From assembly GCA_023627715.1 (NCBI GenBank), contig JAMAHW010000087.1, positions 1-64,000 of the forward strand: a DNA stretch of 64,000 nucleotides, written 5' to 3'. The first letter of the stretch is position 1. Each line of letters begins with the position of its first letter. Of the stretch, positions 15,231 through 27,118 are shown in pieces. This DNA is from Periconia sp. R9002 (Eukaryota > Ascomycota > Dothideomycetes > Pleosporales > Periconiaceae). The position numbers and the translations under genes were made by a program. A model generated the notes under the pieces. That model did not search any database. It was not told where the DNA came from and worked only from the letters and a program-made list of their open reading frames with translations.

Positions 15231-15440
15231 TTCTCATATTCCTATGGTCGTATGTGATAGTTGAGATGTGAAATGGTGTATATATAGGGAGTGTAAAAGA
15301 AGTGTGAGGTAGTGGGATTGCGAGATTCGTTGGTTATGGTGGTTGATGGGGGGTTTACAGAGCTTTTTCTTGGGGAAGTAGATGTACATGCAAGTTTCTA
15401 AATCAATTGATCGCAAAAACACCCGTGCATAGCGTAGCTG
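15231..15440. repeat. diverged direct repeat, copy 1 (left of the kinase gene)
   Basis: About 200 bases resembling 16700-16880. Shared blocks in the same order include TCCTATGGTCGTATG, GTGAA-TGG--TATAT, GTGTAAAAG and CAGAGCTTTTT. The copy lies just downstream of the minus-strand kinase stop codon. Overall identity is only moderate by eye, with small gaps. Confidence 0.6.
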
Positions 15441-15474
15441 ACTAGCTCCAGCACAAAACTGACGAAAAGCGATA

Positions 15475-16463
15475 TCAGGCACCTACAGGATTAGTGTAGT
15501 AACGCCACGCTTCTACTACATCCTCATTATGATCCACAATCTGTGGTAGATACTTTGTAGCCCATTCGTCAGAGTAGAGGGTCGTCCAATAGGCTTTACA
15601 GTCTTCCCAGTAAGCCGGTAGCCATGCAGACTGCTCCCAGTCTATCAAGGCAGCCACTTGTGGAGGCCGAGACAGCGTTAAGATAATACTACTCTGATGA
15701 AGGTCACCATGCGTAAGCACGATTTCGCTGTCATCAGGTAGAATTTCCCGATACGGCTCAGGTATTGTTTCAGGATCAGGTACCCATCGTTTGTACTGGA
15801 GTATGTACCAATCATGGAATTCTTTGACAGAAGTAAAAGGTCCAGACTCAGACTGTGATGCTTCAAAGAGTGCACGCTCATAGTAATTGCCTCCAGCAAC
15901 ACTGCCTACATATTTTTGTTGGTAATTATATAAAAAACCCTTTTAAAGATCTTACCAATAAATTCTTTAGTAGGTGGTAGCCTTATCTGGCGTAGATTGT
16001 GTAGAACTGTGCGCAGTTCACGACAGATGTGTAACCGGTCTCCTTCCCCTAAATCTGGCCACGCATCCTCCATGGTCCTTCCATACACTGCCTCCATGTA
16101 CAGAAATACCTCACTGCCATCCGTTCGCCAACCGTAGAGTTCAGGCACAGGCACCGATTTTCCACAATATTTTTGGAGCATGTAGAGAGTCTGCCCCTCT
16201 GTAAGCTTTACAAGGCTACCCCACTTTACAAACAACCCCTTCTCCTCGAATACAGCTGGTACTGGGCTTCCGTTGTAGCCCTCGGTGTTAACCGACCTCT
16301 CCTTCCAACCCCAATGAGTGCCGGCAGCATACTGAGAATGCGCACGGGCTCGAACTTCGCTGGGTGTGGGAAGTTCCTTGTGGGATTGGAAGAAAGAGGA
16401 CGTGAGAACATCGAAATTGTTGTTTTTTGGGATATCTTCTGGGCTTATTTGAATAATTGGCAT
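15475..16463 (-). CDS. aminoglycoside phosphotransferase (APH)-family kinase-like protein
   Basis: APH-fold enzymes transfer phosphate to small molecules such as choline or antibiotics, and fungal members are mostly uncharacterised. Two exons (15956-16463 and 15475-15905) join across a 50-bp intron to about 312 residues. The catalytic-loop motif LTHGDLHQSSII and the metal-binding segment ALIDWEQSAW are intact, and FVKWGS is the likely ATP-binding Lys region. The N-terminus is set at MPIIQISPEDI; an in-frame ATG at 16533-16535 would add 24 residues and cannot be excluded. The gene lies about 400 bases downstream of the HR-PKS on the same strand and between two copies of a diverged repeat. Substrate unknown; self-protection or tailoring of the polyketide is a hypothesis from position only. 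Confidence 0.85.
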
Positions 16464-16863
16464 GGTGGCAATAGGTAGTGGCGCAGTTGGCGATGTGTTA
16501 GGTGGACAGTAGGTGCGAGTTTCACTGTGGGGCAATAGAGTGAAGAATATAGTGCTAGATACTTTAGCAATTCCAGCGCTTAGGGGATGGCGTAGTGCTT
16601 ACGAGAAACTAGAAACTAGAAACAGGGCTTTGAATAGCTGGCGCAAAATTACCGAATACGGAAATATTGGCAAACGGCGAGTCGGAGAGGAAAGATCTGT
16701 TTCATAGTCCTATGGTCGTATGCGGTAGCAGGGCTGTGAAGTGGCATATATGTGGTGGGATGTGTAAAAGTATGGTCAGGGATAGGGTAATTGCAGAGCT
16801 TTTTTATTAGGACAGTAAGTATGACTGTTCATTGATATTTGCTTGCGGATATAAACTGACAAT
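16464..16863. other. kinase promoter / PKS 3' flank
   Basis: About 400 bases holding the upstream region of the kinase, a small GAAACTA tandem near 16604, and the right copy of the direct repeat. No gene seen. Confidence 0.5.
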
Positions 16864-16880
16864 CTACATCCAAAATCTTG
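16700..16880. repeat. diverged direct repeat, copy 2 (right of the kinase gene)
   Basis: Partner of 15231-15440, with the same order of blocks beginning TCCTATGGTCGTATG. It occupies the 3' flank of the HR-PKS, as copy 1 occupies the 3' flank of the kinase, and reaches slightly into the last PKS codons. Confidence 0.6.
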
Positions 16881-19800
16881 CACAAAACTTGCTTTTCTTA
16901 GCTATCCTCAAACCCACATCATCGAACGAGCCTCCTGCCATTAGCTCGAACAATGCAACATCAGCATGAAGGTTCTTAGCGACCCAGTTCCGCAATTCAA
17001 TAACTGTCAGTGAGTCCACTCCATAGTCCTGCAACGATTTGGAAGCGTCGACGTCAGACTCCTCAATCATCATGGAGGCGGAGAGTTTCTTCAAAAGCCC
17101 GCGACTGATGATCCCCACAGCTTGCTCAACCGATTCGGCCGCTTGTAAAAGTTGTCCGTCGCTACGCTCCGATCCAGCGCCAGGAGAAGAAAGAGCATCG
17201 TCATGGCCATCATCCATGTGTTTGAACGTCGCCCATTCCATCCAAGGGGGGTTGCTGATGCCCGTAGCCCTCATACCGGCGGGAGTTTCGAGACCAATGA
17301 CTTTCTGAACGTCAGGGACTGCGGTAGTTGTCTCGTATCTCTGACAATAAACATCCAACAACCGGTAAAACTCCAAATTCGAAATGGGCAGATAGCACCC
17401 TACCCGGGCCATGAGATTCTCCATGTACGAGTTGCCTGCAATGACTCCTTCATATTGCATCCAGCCAAGGTCCAGTGCTAACGCTTGCTGACCGCGCGAC
17501 ACTCTGTAATAGGCCAAAGCATCCTGGTAGCTGTTACCGGCGGCGTAATTTGTTTGCGCTCCGAATCCAGTGATGCCTGAGATGGAGGATAGCATGATGT
17601 AGAAGTCCATGTCTTCTGGGAGAAGCTCGTGCAAATTCCAGGACCCTGCCACCTTTGGTCTGACTCCTTCTAGCCATCCATCATACTGCATTCGTTCGAA
17701 GAAGGAATCCTTGACAAGCTTAGTACACTGAAAAAGCATGATATACCAGAGGTTTCTTACCTTAATAACCATGGTGCTATTGATGCAGCCGCGAATAGGC
17801 GGAAAGTCTTTGCCAGATCCGAATATCGCATCATGCAATGCATCTTTATCAGCGATGTCGCAAGCGGGAGCGCTGACTCTCACTCCTAGGTTCTCGAGTT
17901 CTTCAACCAAGCGTTGAGCTTCTGTCGTTACTGGTCCTTTACGGGAAAGCAGTATCAGGAACCTGGCGCCCTTCGATGCCATCCATCGCGCTATGCTGCG
18001 GCCGAGACCGCCAAAGCCTCCCGCTATCAGGTACGCTGAACGTGGATCGAGCTTAGAAGAGTTGAAAACGGGCTCTCTGACCTATGAAAGGGTTAGCAGA
18101 GATACAGTTGGTAGCTGTGTTGCGGACTTACCTGAACAATGTCCTGAGGACGCATCTCAACCACGATCTTCCCAACATTCTTCCTACTTTGCAACTGTCG
18201 GAACGCCCCTTCCGTATCCCCCACCCCATACACTCTCAAAGGTTTCGGCGCCGTGAGGAACCCCGCAGCAAGCAGATTGAGCACCGCGCGAAGTGATCGA
18301 TGACCCATCCGAGGTCGCTCGCGCAGCAGTAAATTAAGATCAACCACCGAAAACGAAGTGTTCGCGCCAAACGATTTCATGGGAAGGTTGGCGCGATCAA
18401 TAACATCCCTCTTCCCAATCTCTATGAACCTCCCAAACGGTGCGATGCAACCCCAAGATGCTTTCATAAGCTCACCCGGAAGAGCATTGAGCACCACGTC
18501 CACGCCACGACCTTGTGTCTCCCTCATAATCGCTTCCGCGAAGCCGTCCGTCCGGCTGGAGAAAATGTGGTTTTCCGGGATTCCGTATTCCTCTTGCAGA
18601 AATTTCTTCTTGTCTGCGGAGCCCACCGTCGTGAAGATTGTGGAAACTCCAAGGTGTCTGGCAAGTTGAATAGCGGCTTGGCCAGTCCCTCCTGAACCAA
18701 GATGAATAAGTAGAGTATCGGTTTCGCGAATCCGTGCGGCTTCGACGAACGCATAGTGCGCTGTGGTGAATACCACCGGAACTGAAGCCGCATCAGCGAG
18801 CGGGATGCAGTCAGGGATGCGAGAGACATATGATTCATGGCACCTGACAACCGTCCTGAACGTCGAAACCGGACCCAGCACAATAACGCGATCACCGACC
18901 GCAACGTCCCTCACATTCGCGCCAATTCTCGAGACTCTCCCCGAGCATTCACCTCCTAGCATCTCCGAATCGATCTGTCCGAGAGCTGCCAAGCAATCGC
19001 GGAAATTGAGACCTGTGAAAGCTACTTCGACCTCGACTTCCTGTGCGTCCAGAGCTGTTGTAACAACCTCCTGATCCTTCTCGAACAGCAGAGAGTCAAG
19101 GAACCCAGGCGTCCCAAACCTCATCTTCAACGGCCCAGCGCTTTCGAACGAGACGGATTTCAACTCCTCGAACACTTTCTCGCCTCGAATCGTATCTGTC
19201 AGAGGACGATCGTGCATCACGCGCCGGACATGAAGCACTCCATTCTTAACCTCATATTCCGGCTCAAACACACCCCCTTCGTTCCGCAACTGTTCCTGCA
19301 TAACCGTGACAATGCTATCCAACGCCCCATCCGTCGGAGTCGCAGAATCTTCGAGCGTCAACGTCGTCAACGTCAAATACCCAAGCTCATTCCTAAGCAC
19401 GCGATTGAACCCTTCAAACATAGCTGCTTCAGGGCTCTTTCCGTCCCTATCGCCAGCCGAGACCCACAGGATCTGCTCAGATCGAACGATGAAGCGTTTC
19501 AGGCTTTCGAACATGTTTGGATCCATGGTGGAAAGGAAGGGTCGGTCGAAGTCGGTGAGGAGGATCCGGAAGGGTTTGGGACCGGTTTCGCTGGGGTGGA
19601 AGTCGGATAAAGCGTGTGTTTTGATGTCTGAGAATCCTTGTGAGGAGAGTCGTTGTTGGAGTGATTGCGCGATTTGCTCGTGTGCGGGGGTTTGCTCGCC
19701 GATGATGATTTCGACGGATGGGAGGTTGACGTGGGGAGGAGGTGGGTGTGTTGGTTCTAGGATATGAACAACGGAAGTCGAGTCGGGAGATTGGACGGGT

Positions 19801-22800
19801 CCTCCGGTTGGGAAGTCGGCGTAGTCAAGATGCGGTGAATCATGTCTGGAATGACCTTTTCCCTCTACCGAAACAGCGTCTGGCGGATTCGTGCTATCGA
19901 GCTCTGTTTTGCTCTGGAAAAGCACGGTCGCGGTAGATGAGTCGAACACCACCACGCTACGATTCGACTCGCGCGAGCTTTCTATCAAGAACCTTCCGTT
20001 TCGCTTCAGAAGATGGCTCAGTTGCGTCTGTGTGGCCTTGAGATCTTCTAAGTTCGATGTCGTATCGTCGATAAAGATCAGATCAAACGAGCCTGGTTCA
20101 AACTCTTGAAGGTTGAAATCGAGGCTGAAGTCGATCTTCTTGACATGCACCATAGAGTTATTTTCATAGAGGGTTTCGTTGGGCTGTTCGAGTCCGTCGA
20201 CTAACGGCTGTACCAATTCGTACGAAGCAGACAATGCCATGCTATTCCTCGTGTCGGTAGCACCATTCGAAACCTCGAGGAATGCGCGTAGAAGGCTCGA
20301 TGGCTGCGGGTACACGCTTGCGGATATATCCATGATCTTCAATTTCGGCGTCTTGTGAATCGATAGTTCAATGAGGTTTCGCAGCGTGTGTATCAGAGAT
20401 GGCTTTTCCTGTCCGTCTTTGCAAACGTCGACCAGTTTTTGACCGCGCACGAGGGAAATGTCGGGTTTGCTTGTCACACCGTAACAAAGCTGCGGCTTTT
20501 GCAGCCCGGCGGAACTGCTTACTGCAGTGGTTTCCATCTCCATGCGAGCGACGACGTGGTTGAGACTTTCGTCGAAAAAGACCGTTTCCGAAATCGCTTT
20601 TCTCTTACTGAGCATCTGGGACTTGGAGAATGCTTTGAATGGCTTGTCGTCGAGCGTGTTGTGAATACTGCTGGTGATGTGCAGCTTGTTGATTCTAGTC
20701 GGGATCAAGGTTGGGATTGTTTCTAGCCCGCCCTTGGATAGTGAGACGAGCATCAGCTGCGCGCCGGCGTCGAGATCAATGGGGTGTACGATGGCTGAGC
20801 TTGAAGGGAATACAGATGCATCTTTCCGAGATTGTGCCTGCTTGATGGTTGCTGTAGCTTCATATTGATAGCCAACGCGCATGTCATCCAGGACTTGGAA
20901 CGACGGTCCGTAGTTGAACCCCATGGCTTCAAGGGTGCCATACAAAGAGCCCTTGGGTGCAGCCCGAATGTTACGTCCCGCGATATCATGGTAGAGACCG
21001 AGTGCCGACACAAGACGCTTCTCCGCGGTATTCTCCATTCCATTTGATCCAGCATCCTCAGGATCCAAACGAATACGCCCGGTACAATGCTGAATCCATT
21101 TGTTCTCTTGGAAGGAGAAGATTCTGAAGTCTGACCATACACGCTCTTTGGATGTGGGCGCAGAGGCGGAGCTGACATGGATTTCAACTTCCACACCATC
21201 GGCTTCACTATTGATGACAAGAGGACTATTGATGATGACATCCTCTAGAATGAAGCCTGAATTCAGCCAAAGACCCGCGGACAATTGTTTTATCGCTTCG
21301 ATCGCCATCACCACAAACCCGGCAGCGGGGTACAGAGTAACTCCGTTGATATTGTGGTCCTCGATCCACGGCAAGCGATCCATAGACAGGAAATTCCGCC
21401 ATCGTGCCTCCAGAGGGTTCCAATCGGGGACTTGGACTCCGAGAAGATCATGGGGTGGGTTTTCACGGAACCTGTACGCTTTCGCAAAACGGCTTTCGTG
21501 CCAGTACTTCTTGGAATGGTCGAAGGGGTAATTTGGCAGGTCCACAGCAGGCTTGGGGAACGGTTTGCGTTGCGGATTGTTGAACTTTTCGATCTGAGGG
21601 TCGTGGCCGTGACACCAGAGAGTACCGATCGTGGTACCCAGCGTCTCAAGAGGCGGTTTCCCTCGTGTCAATGTGGGGAAGTATGAAAAGCTCGCGCGCC
21701 CTGCACCTTTGCGATTGTTCAATGTTTCCAGGATGGGGGCTTTCAGCACGGAATGGGGACCAAGCTCCAGGAATGACATTGCCGACTGGCCGTTGGATGT
21801 CTCTATGTGTTTAGACACTAATGCGTCAAGAGATCCATGAAAGTTCACGGTGGAAACCAGGTTCTCGATCCAGTACGAGGCATCGCAGAGCTGATCGGCA
21901 GAGATTTCCTTTCCAGTGACTGAAGATACCATTTTGGTTTCGGAGGCACTGGCTTGCTCGAGCACGTCCATTGATTGCCGATAATCGTTTGAAATCTTCT
22001 CCATAGCGGATGAGTGATAAGGAACTTCAACTCTCAGCCTTCTGACGAATAAGTTGTCTTTCTCCATAGCGCATTTAATCTCGTCCAAGCGTTGTGAATC
22101 TCCGCTCAGCGTTACGTTTCGCGGACTGTTGATACATGCAATAGTCACGTCGTCCTTAGGGTTCAGATACTTCGAAACATCGGACGCTGGAATTCCGGCG
22201 GCCATCATACCCCCGCGAAGAACTCCCGACGATGCCATGGCTTGGGTATGATAGCCTCTGTAAAACGCCACCCTGCACGCCGAGCGGTGCGAAAGAGCGC
22301 CGATACAGTATCTTGAGAAGTTAGTCATTTCCTTCGCTGTCGCAGCTTGACTTGACTTACGCGGAAGCAATCTCGCCCGAGGAATGGCCAATCACGTATT
22401 CTGGGACCAGTCCCCAATCTCGCAACAGGTCTATCAAGGCTACCTGTATGACTGTGCAGATTAATTGACTGAACTCTGGTTGATCGATTCGAGACGTTTC
22501 CGAAGGCTTCGCGAGCTCGTCTGTACTACTGTTAACGCTGTACCGGACATCAGGAACCAATTAAATGAGAACGAACCTTCGATTGACCATGTACAAGACA
22601 TGTCCCGCATATAGATCTCTGATTGTTCTATACTCTCGCGAAACACCCGATAGGTCATCAATTCCAACGCCATTCCAGGGTACTGAGCCCCTTGTCCTGT
22701 AAAAACAAACGTTAAGCGTGGACGTCCTTTGCACTGCACTGGCGACGACACGGTGTTCATCATGATATCCTCGGTGTCTTTCGCAAGCATAAAAGAACGC

Positions 22801-24926
22801 CATGGAAAACGAGTGCGACGGGCGGCAAGAGTAAAAGCTAAGCTCTCAAGAAACTCCGGCTGAGAAGAAGTGAGCGACTTCTTAGAAAGAAACGATTGAA
22901 GTGCACCTTGCATACGTTGAACCCCACGTTGATCGAAGGCAGACAGAACTATGAGCTTGGCATTATCTGAAACGGTTTCTACAGTTGACATATCCGAGAT
23001 TTGATGCTCTTCCTCAACTGTAGGATGTGATTCGAGAGCGTATCTTCTCCCTTGCATTTCAGCGAGAGAAGGGTTGATCACAGTGCTGTGAAGACCGTGC
23101 AATCCGTTTAGGGATAGATGGTGGTATGCATCCTCAAGAATCGCAATCGAGTTCGAACCTCCGAACCCAAAGGACGCAACTGACGCTCGGCGCAAACCAG
23201 GATGAGGCCAAATCACGTTCGATACCGGAAACTGTCACGAAAAAAGTCAGTTTTTGTTGCTAGAAGTAGAAGATACTTAACGTACCGTGAGATTGGTTTT
23301 TTCTGAGCTCAGTTTTGGATTTAAATTTTCCAAATTGGCAACTGGGGGAATGATTCCGCGTTCCAGAATCATCACCGTTTTGATGATGCCGGCGAGACCG
23401 CTGGCACCTTCCAAGTGGCCAATGTTGGACTTGACAGATCCACTGCACCGCTTTTATCAGCCTTGTGGGAAGGACAAACAAATGGGGGATACTAACACAT
23501 AGACGGTATCGTGACCACCCGAAGCTTTTCCAAACGTGGCGGCAATTGCAGAGCCTTCTGTCGTATCGCTGTGGTCTGTTAATTCTATAATGCCCACATC
23601 TTTCGGATTGCCTACCCTAGAGTTGTTCCAGTCCCATGCGCTTCAACATATCTCGTCTGACTTAGATCTAGGCCTGCCTTGGCATGAGCTTCCCTGATAA
23701 GTTCCTCTTGCGCCTTCTGACTTGGTTGCGTAATTCCGGGTGTACGACCATCCTGGTTGGCGCCGGTGGATCTGCAGAGGGCCATCAGCACACGACAAAT
23801 TGAGAGCACAATATCTAATTTTCACAGGAGAAGTTGTGCGTACCTGACCACAGCGCGTATAACGTCCCCGTCCTTGATTGCGTCCGATAACCGCTTCAGA
23901 ACAACGGCGGCAGTACCTTCTCCTCTGGAGTATCCATTGGCACGCTCATCGAAGCTGTATGAGAGCCCGTCTGGGGAGAGAAAGTTCATGCTGCTCAAAG
24001 ACGTGAACGTATCGGGTGAAAGTAGCAGGTTGGAACCTCCGACAAGTGCCTTGAAATCGTGTTATTTGTTGCCCCGGCCAGATTCTATAGATGTGAACTT
24101 ACAATATCAGCGTCCCTATTGCGCAGTCCTTGGCAGGCGGTATCCAGAGCCATCATGCTACTTGAGCATGCGGAGTCAAAGTTCACACTGGGCCCATGGA
24201 GGTTGAAAAACCAGCTTACTCGGTTCGCCAGGATCGATAACGAGGTACCGGTCGGATGATAATCTGGGAATCTGTCGCTGTCTTTGCCCAATGAAGTCTT
24301 CCAGTCATCGGAGAAGCAGCCGGTGTGCACGGAAGTCTTCGTGCCGTAGATTTTTTCAAACGGAATTCCGGCTGAGATTGTTAACGACTTTCATTGCGAT
24401 GTCGATCAAAGACTCACAATTCTCAAACGCCTTGTAGCTTGTTTCTAACATACGGCGGTGCTGAGGATCCATTGAACTGGCCTCTTTGGACGAAATTGAA
24501 AAGAACGGCGCGTCAAAGACGTCAAGCGGCTCCTTGACAAAATGTGCTCCATGGATTGGAAACTTGTAGTCGCGTCGTACATTTAGATTCAGAAAAGGGA
24601 GGCTCAGATGGCTAACTCACAGTTTCTTTTCGAGAACCTTCAGGGTGGTAGAACGAATTCCAGGTGAGTCGGTCTTCAGGCCATGGCGTCATGGCACATC
24701 TTCTCTCCACCAGCATATCCCACAGATTGTCGGGCGAGCTGGCACTGCCAGCAAACTCTGAAGAAAAACCAATGATTGCAAGAGGTTCAAGCGCGACGTG
24801 CTCAGTTTGCTCCTGATTATGCACGCCGTTGGATGAAAAGCTTGTCCCATTTGCACCATTCATTTCAGCTCCCCCATTTGTTTTCAAAGTCTCATCATAT
24901 CTATTGGGGGCTTCGGGTGCGGTCAT
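16864..24926 (-). CDS. highly reducing iterative type I polyketide synthase (HR-PKS)
   Basis: Builds a reduced polyketide chain from malonyl-CoA. About twelve exons join in phase to roughly 2,480 residues. Approximate domains: KS 45-470 with active Cys in DSACSSS and the two His in EAHGTGT and NIGHLEG; AT 570-890 with GHSSGE and PYHSS; DH 1000-1290 with His in [10 protein letters not shown] and Asp in [10 protein letters not shown]; a short C-methyltransferase remnant near 1370-1450; ER 1770-2085 with NADPH loop [14 protein letters not shown] 2105-2290 with [15 protein letters not shown] and NYAAGN; ACP near 2390-2470 with the carrier Ser in [10 protein letters not shown]. The methyltransferase lacks the usual glycine-rich SAM motif, so methylation is doubtful. 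There is no thioesterase, reductase or condensation domain after the ACP, so release needs another enzyme. All splice joins that I checked keep the frame, so the gene looks intact. The product cannot be predicted. Confidence 0.95.
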
Positions 24927-25687
24927 CTTGGCTAGGTATAGAAAATTTCACTCTAAAAGTGCGGGAACAACAGAAAATTCAAGTGATGTTAGTCGATTCT
25001 AAGTTGTGACATATGCTAGGGGACTGAGGTTCTCGTGACATATAAGTTGAGTTACTAATTGAGTACATCATAATCTTGAATTCACCATCCGTCACGGCTG
25101 AACCCTCACTCACCCATGCAAAAAGAACGGTTCGAAATCGGGTACCGAAATTTGGGGGCAGTCTGCCTTGCTCGTAACTCTCTACCAGTAGGGAAGCTGA
25201 AACCAGCTTTAATCCATGATTTGTCGGTCGTCCCCGAACAGTTGTCCTTCTATTCGATATCGAAAAGGTGTATATCGCGGCAGTGTGCTGCTCGATCGCC
25301 CGATTCGGAGTACGCAGTGTATTCTCATATGCTCCACAGTTTATATTAGTACGAGCTTGTAAGCCAACCAATGAACTTTAACCTCAGCTTCCGTCCAGAT
25401 GCGTCTCCCTGCATGATGCCATGCAATGGAAGGGGGGGTAACCGGGCTCACAGAAACAAGGCAAACGGAAGGTCAGACGCCTGATTATAAAAGGCCAACA
25501 TGCTGCAGATGCAGGGATGCTCGCAAACTATCAAATGTACTCGATATGCCGTAGTTTCCGCCCCCTGCATTCCTTCGCAGCCCCTGGTTCCCAGCCAGAG
25601 CTTACTGTAGATAAGAGGGGATTTTGGTCCAGTAGCCAACAAAGATTTGCTCGGTCACAGCAAGCCATTTTTTCTTGACAAAAAAAG
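24927..25687. other. divergent promoter region of the PKS and the SAT4-family gene
   Basis: A 761-bp region between two head-to-head genes, suitable for shared control. A CCAAT pentamer occurs near 25368. No obvious zinc-cluster binding palindrome was recognised. Confidence 0.45.
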
Positions 25688-27008
25688 ATGAGTGCAAACC
25701 AGTCCAAGAAAGAACAGATACTCCGAGGGCCGGCGCTGCATGCTCCACCAGGACAGCAGGCCCACGTAATTGCGCCCAAGGAGTATTCGCACAGTCAACA
25801 CACCTTTTACATCTGTGTGGTGTTTTGCACTGTCATTAGTGGCTTGTTTATGGTCTTGCGCATCTACGCCAATTTTTGGGTCATGAAGAAGCGCAAAGTG
25901 GATGACTGTAGGTGCACGAGCGATGCTGTCGGAATGACAAAAGCTAATCTCATTTAGACTTGCTTCTAGTAGCATTTGTAGGTGAAGAAAATCCGTCTAG
26001 ATATTGCAGATACTGATTGCAGTGCGTAGGCCCTCCTCCTCTGCATTATTTCCATTGGACGCGTCACTCTTGACCACGGTATAGCCATTCATCAATGGAA
26101 CATCTCGATGGCCGAATTCTTCAAGTTGCTCCATGTTAGTATGCTCCTTGCCATCTACTTTCCAGTTGCTCACCTGTTAGTGGCTCAACTACTTCGAAAT
26201 TTTGTATGCACCGTGCAGTGTGTGCATCAAGACGGCCCTCGTGCTCCAATATCTGCGCATATTCGCGCCCATCAGAACATTGAACAATTTCGTGTTCATC
26301 GGTGGTTGGGTGACCATCGCCGTCAACTTCGGCTTCTATTTTGCACGCATGTTCATTGCCATATTCCAATGTACGCCTCGAGAGAAGATTTGGAACAAGC
26401 TGTACGCTGGAGGGACATGCATAGACGATTCCAAGATGCATATCGCGACCGGCTTTTTCAACATATTAACTGACCTGATGATTCTTGTTTTGCCTATCGG
26501 ATCTGTCTGGAGGATGAGAATTCCTCAGTGGAAGAAATTTGGTATCTCGCTTCTGTTTACAAGCGGTTTGCTGTATGTCAATACCCCGTTTCATTCATGA
26601 CAGACGCTAACAAGTAAAAGTGCCACGGTCGCCACAGCCTTGAGAACTTGGTACGGTGTTAGAGCGGAACAAAATGGCGATTGGTCCTATAACACGGCAT
26701 GGGATGGCCTGTGGGCTTACGCTGAGTTGTCCCTGGGCATCATCATCGCATGCGGTATAGAGCTTCCGAAATTGGTCAAAGAGAAAAAGCTTCCATTCCA
26801 GCCTCAAATCGCCGTCCTGACATCCGTCTTCAGGAAGGGTTCGTCCTCTGGGGGTACTGGCGGGAGCACGGAAGCCAATGGGATTAAAAAGACTGAAAGC
26901 GGTGGAACAGATCCTGGCAGTCAAGGTAACGGAGATGCCGCTGCAAATGGGATGGAGGCGATGAAAATAGACGACCAGTGGGCTGCGACCATCAAGAACC
27001 TGGCGTGA
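25688..27008 (+). CDS. SAT4/PTH11-type rhodopsin-domain integral membrane protein
   Basis: Family members are fungal seven-helix membrane proteins, some of them receptor-like; no function is known for this one. Exons begin at 25688; small introns follow at about 25908-25957, 25982-26009, 26022-26089, 26139-26186 and 26574-26619. Hydrophobic segments include FYICVVFCTVISGLFMVL, NFVFIGGWVTIAVNFGF, and a helix at about 26440-26500. The family signatures DDY after helix 2, CIKTALVLQYLRIFAP, and the cysteine-flanked loop after FQCTPRE are present. The cytosolic tail is Gly/Ser-rich. No N-terminal CFEM domain is seen. The second and third exons are short and their exact borders are uncertain; the helix after DDY may be incomplete. 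Divergent transcription from the PKS suggests, but does not prove, a cluster role. Confidence 0.8.
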
Positions 27009-27118
27009 TCCGCTGCCTGTACAAGAGCGATACATTAGTACACTGTGCCATTTCGTAACGGCATGTCAATGTTTGATACCTCGCAGGAAGTCATTGGAAT
27101 ATACAGTATTATTCTAGT

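Noticed and set aside
23562..23610. Frameshift or stop in the PKS KS domain after EAHGTGT
   Set aside because: The in-frame TAG is removed by a 47-bp intron (donor GTAGGC, AATTAAC branch, CACAG acceptor) that restores [15 protein letters not shown], the expected KS sequence.
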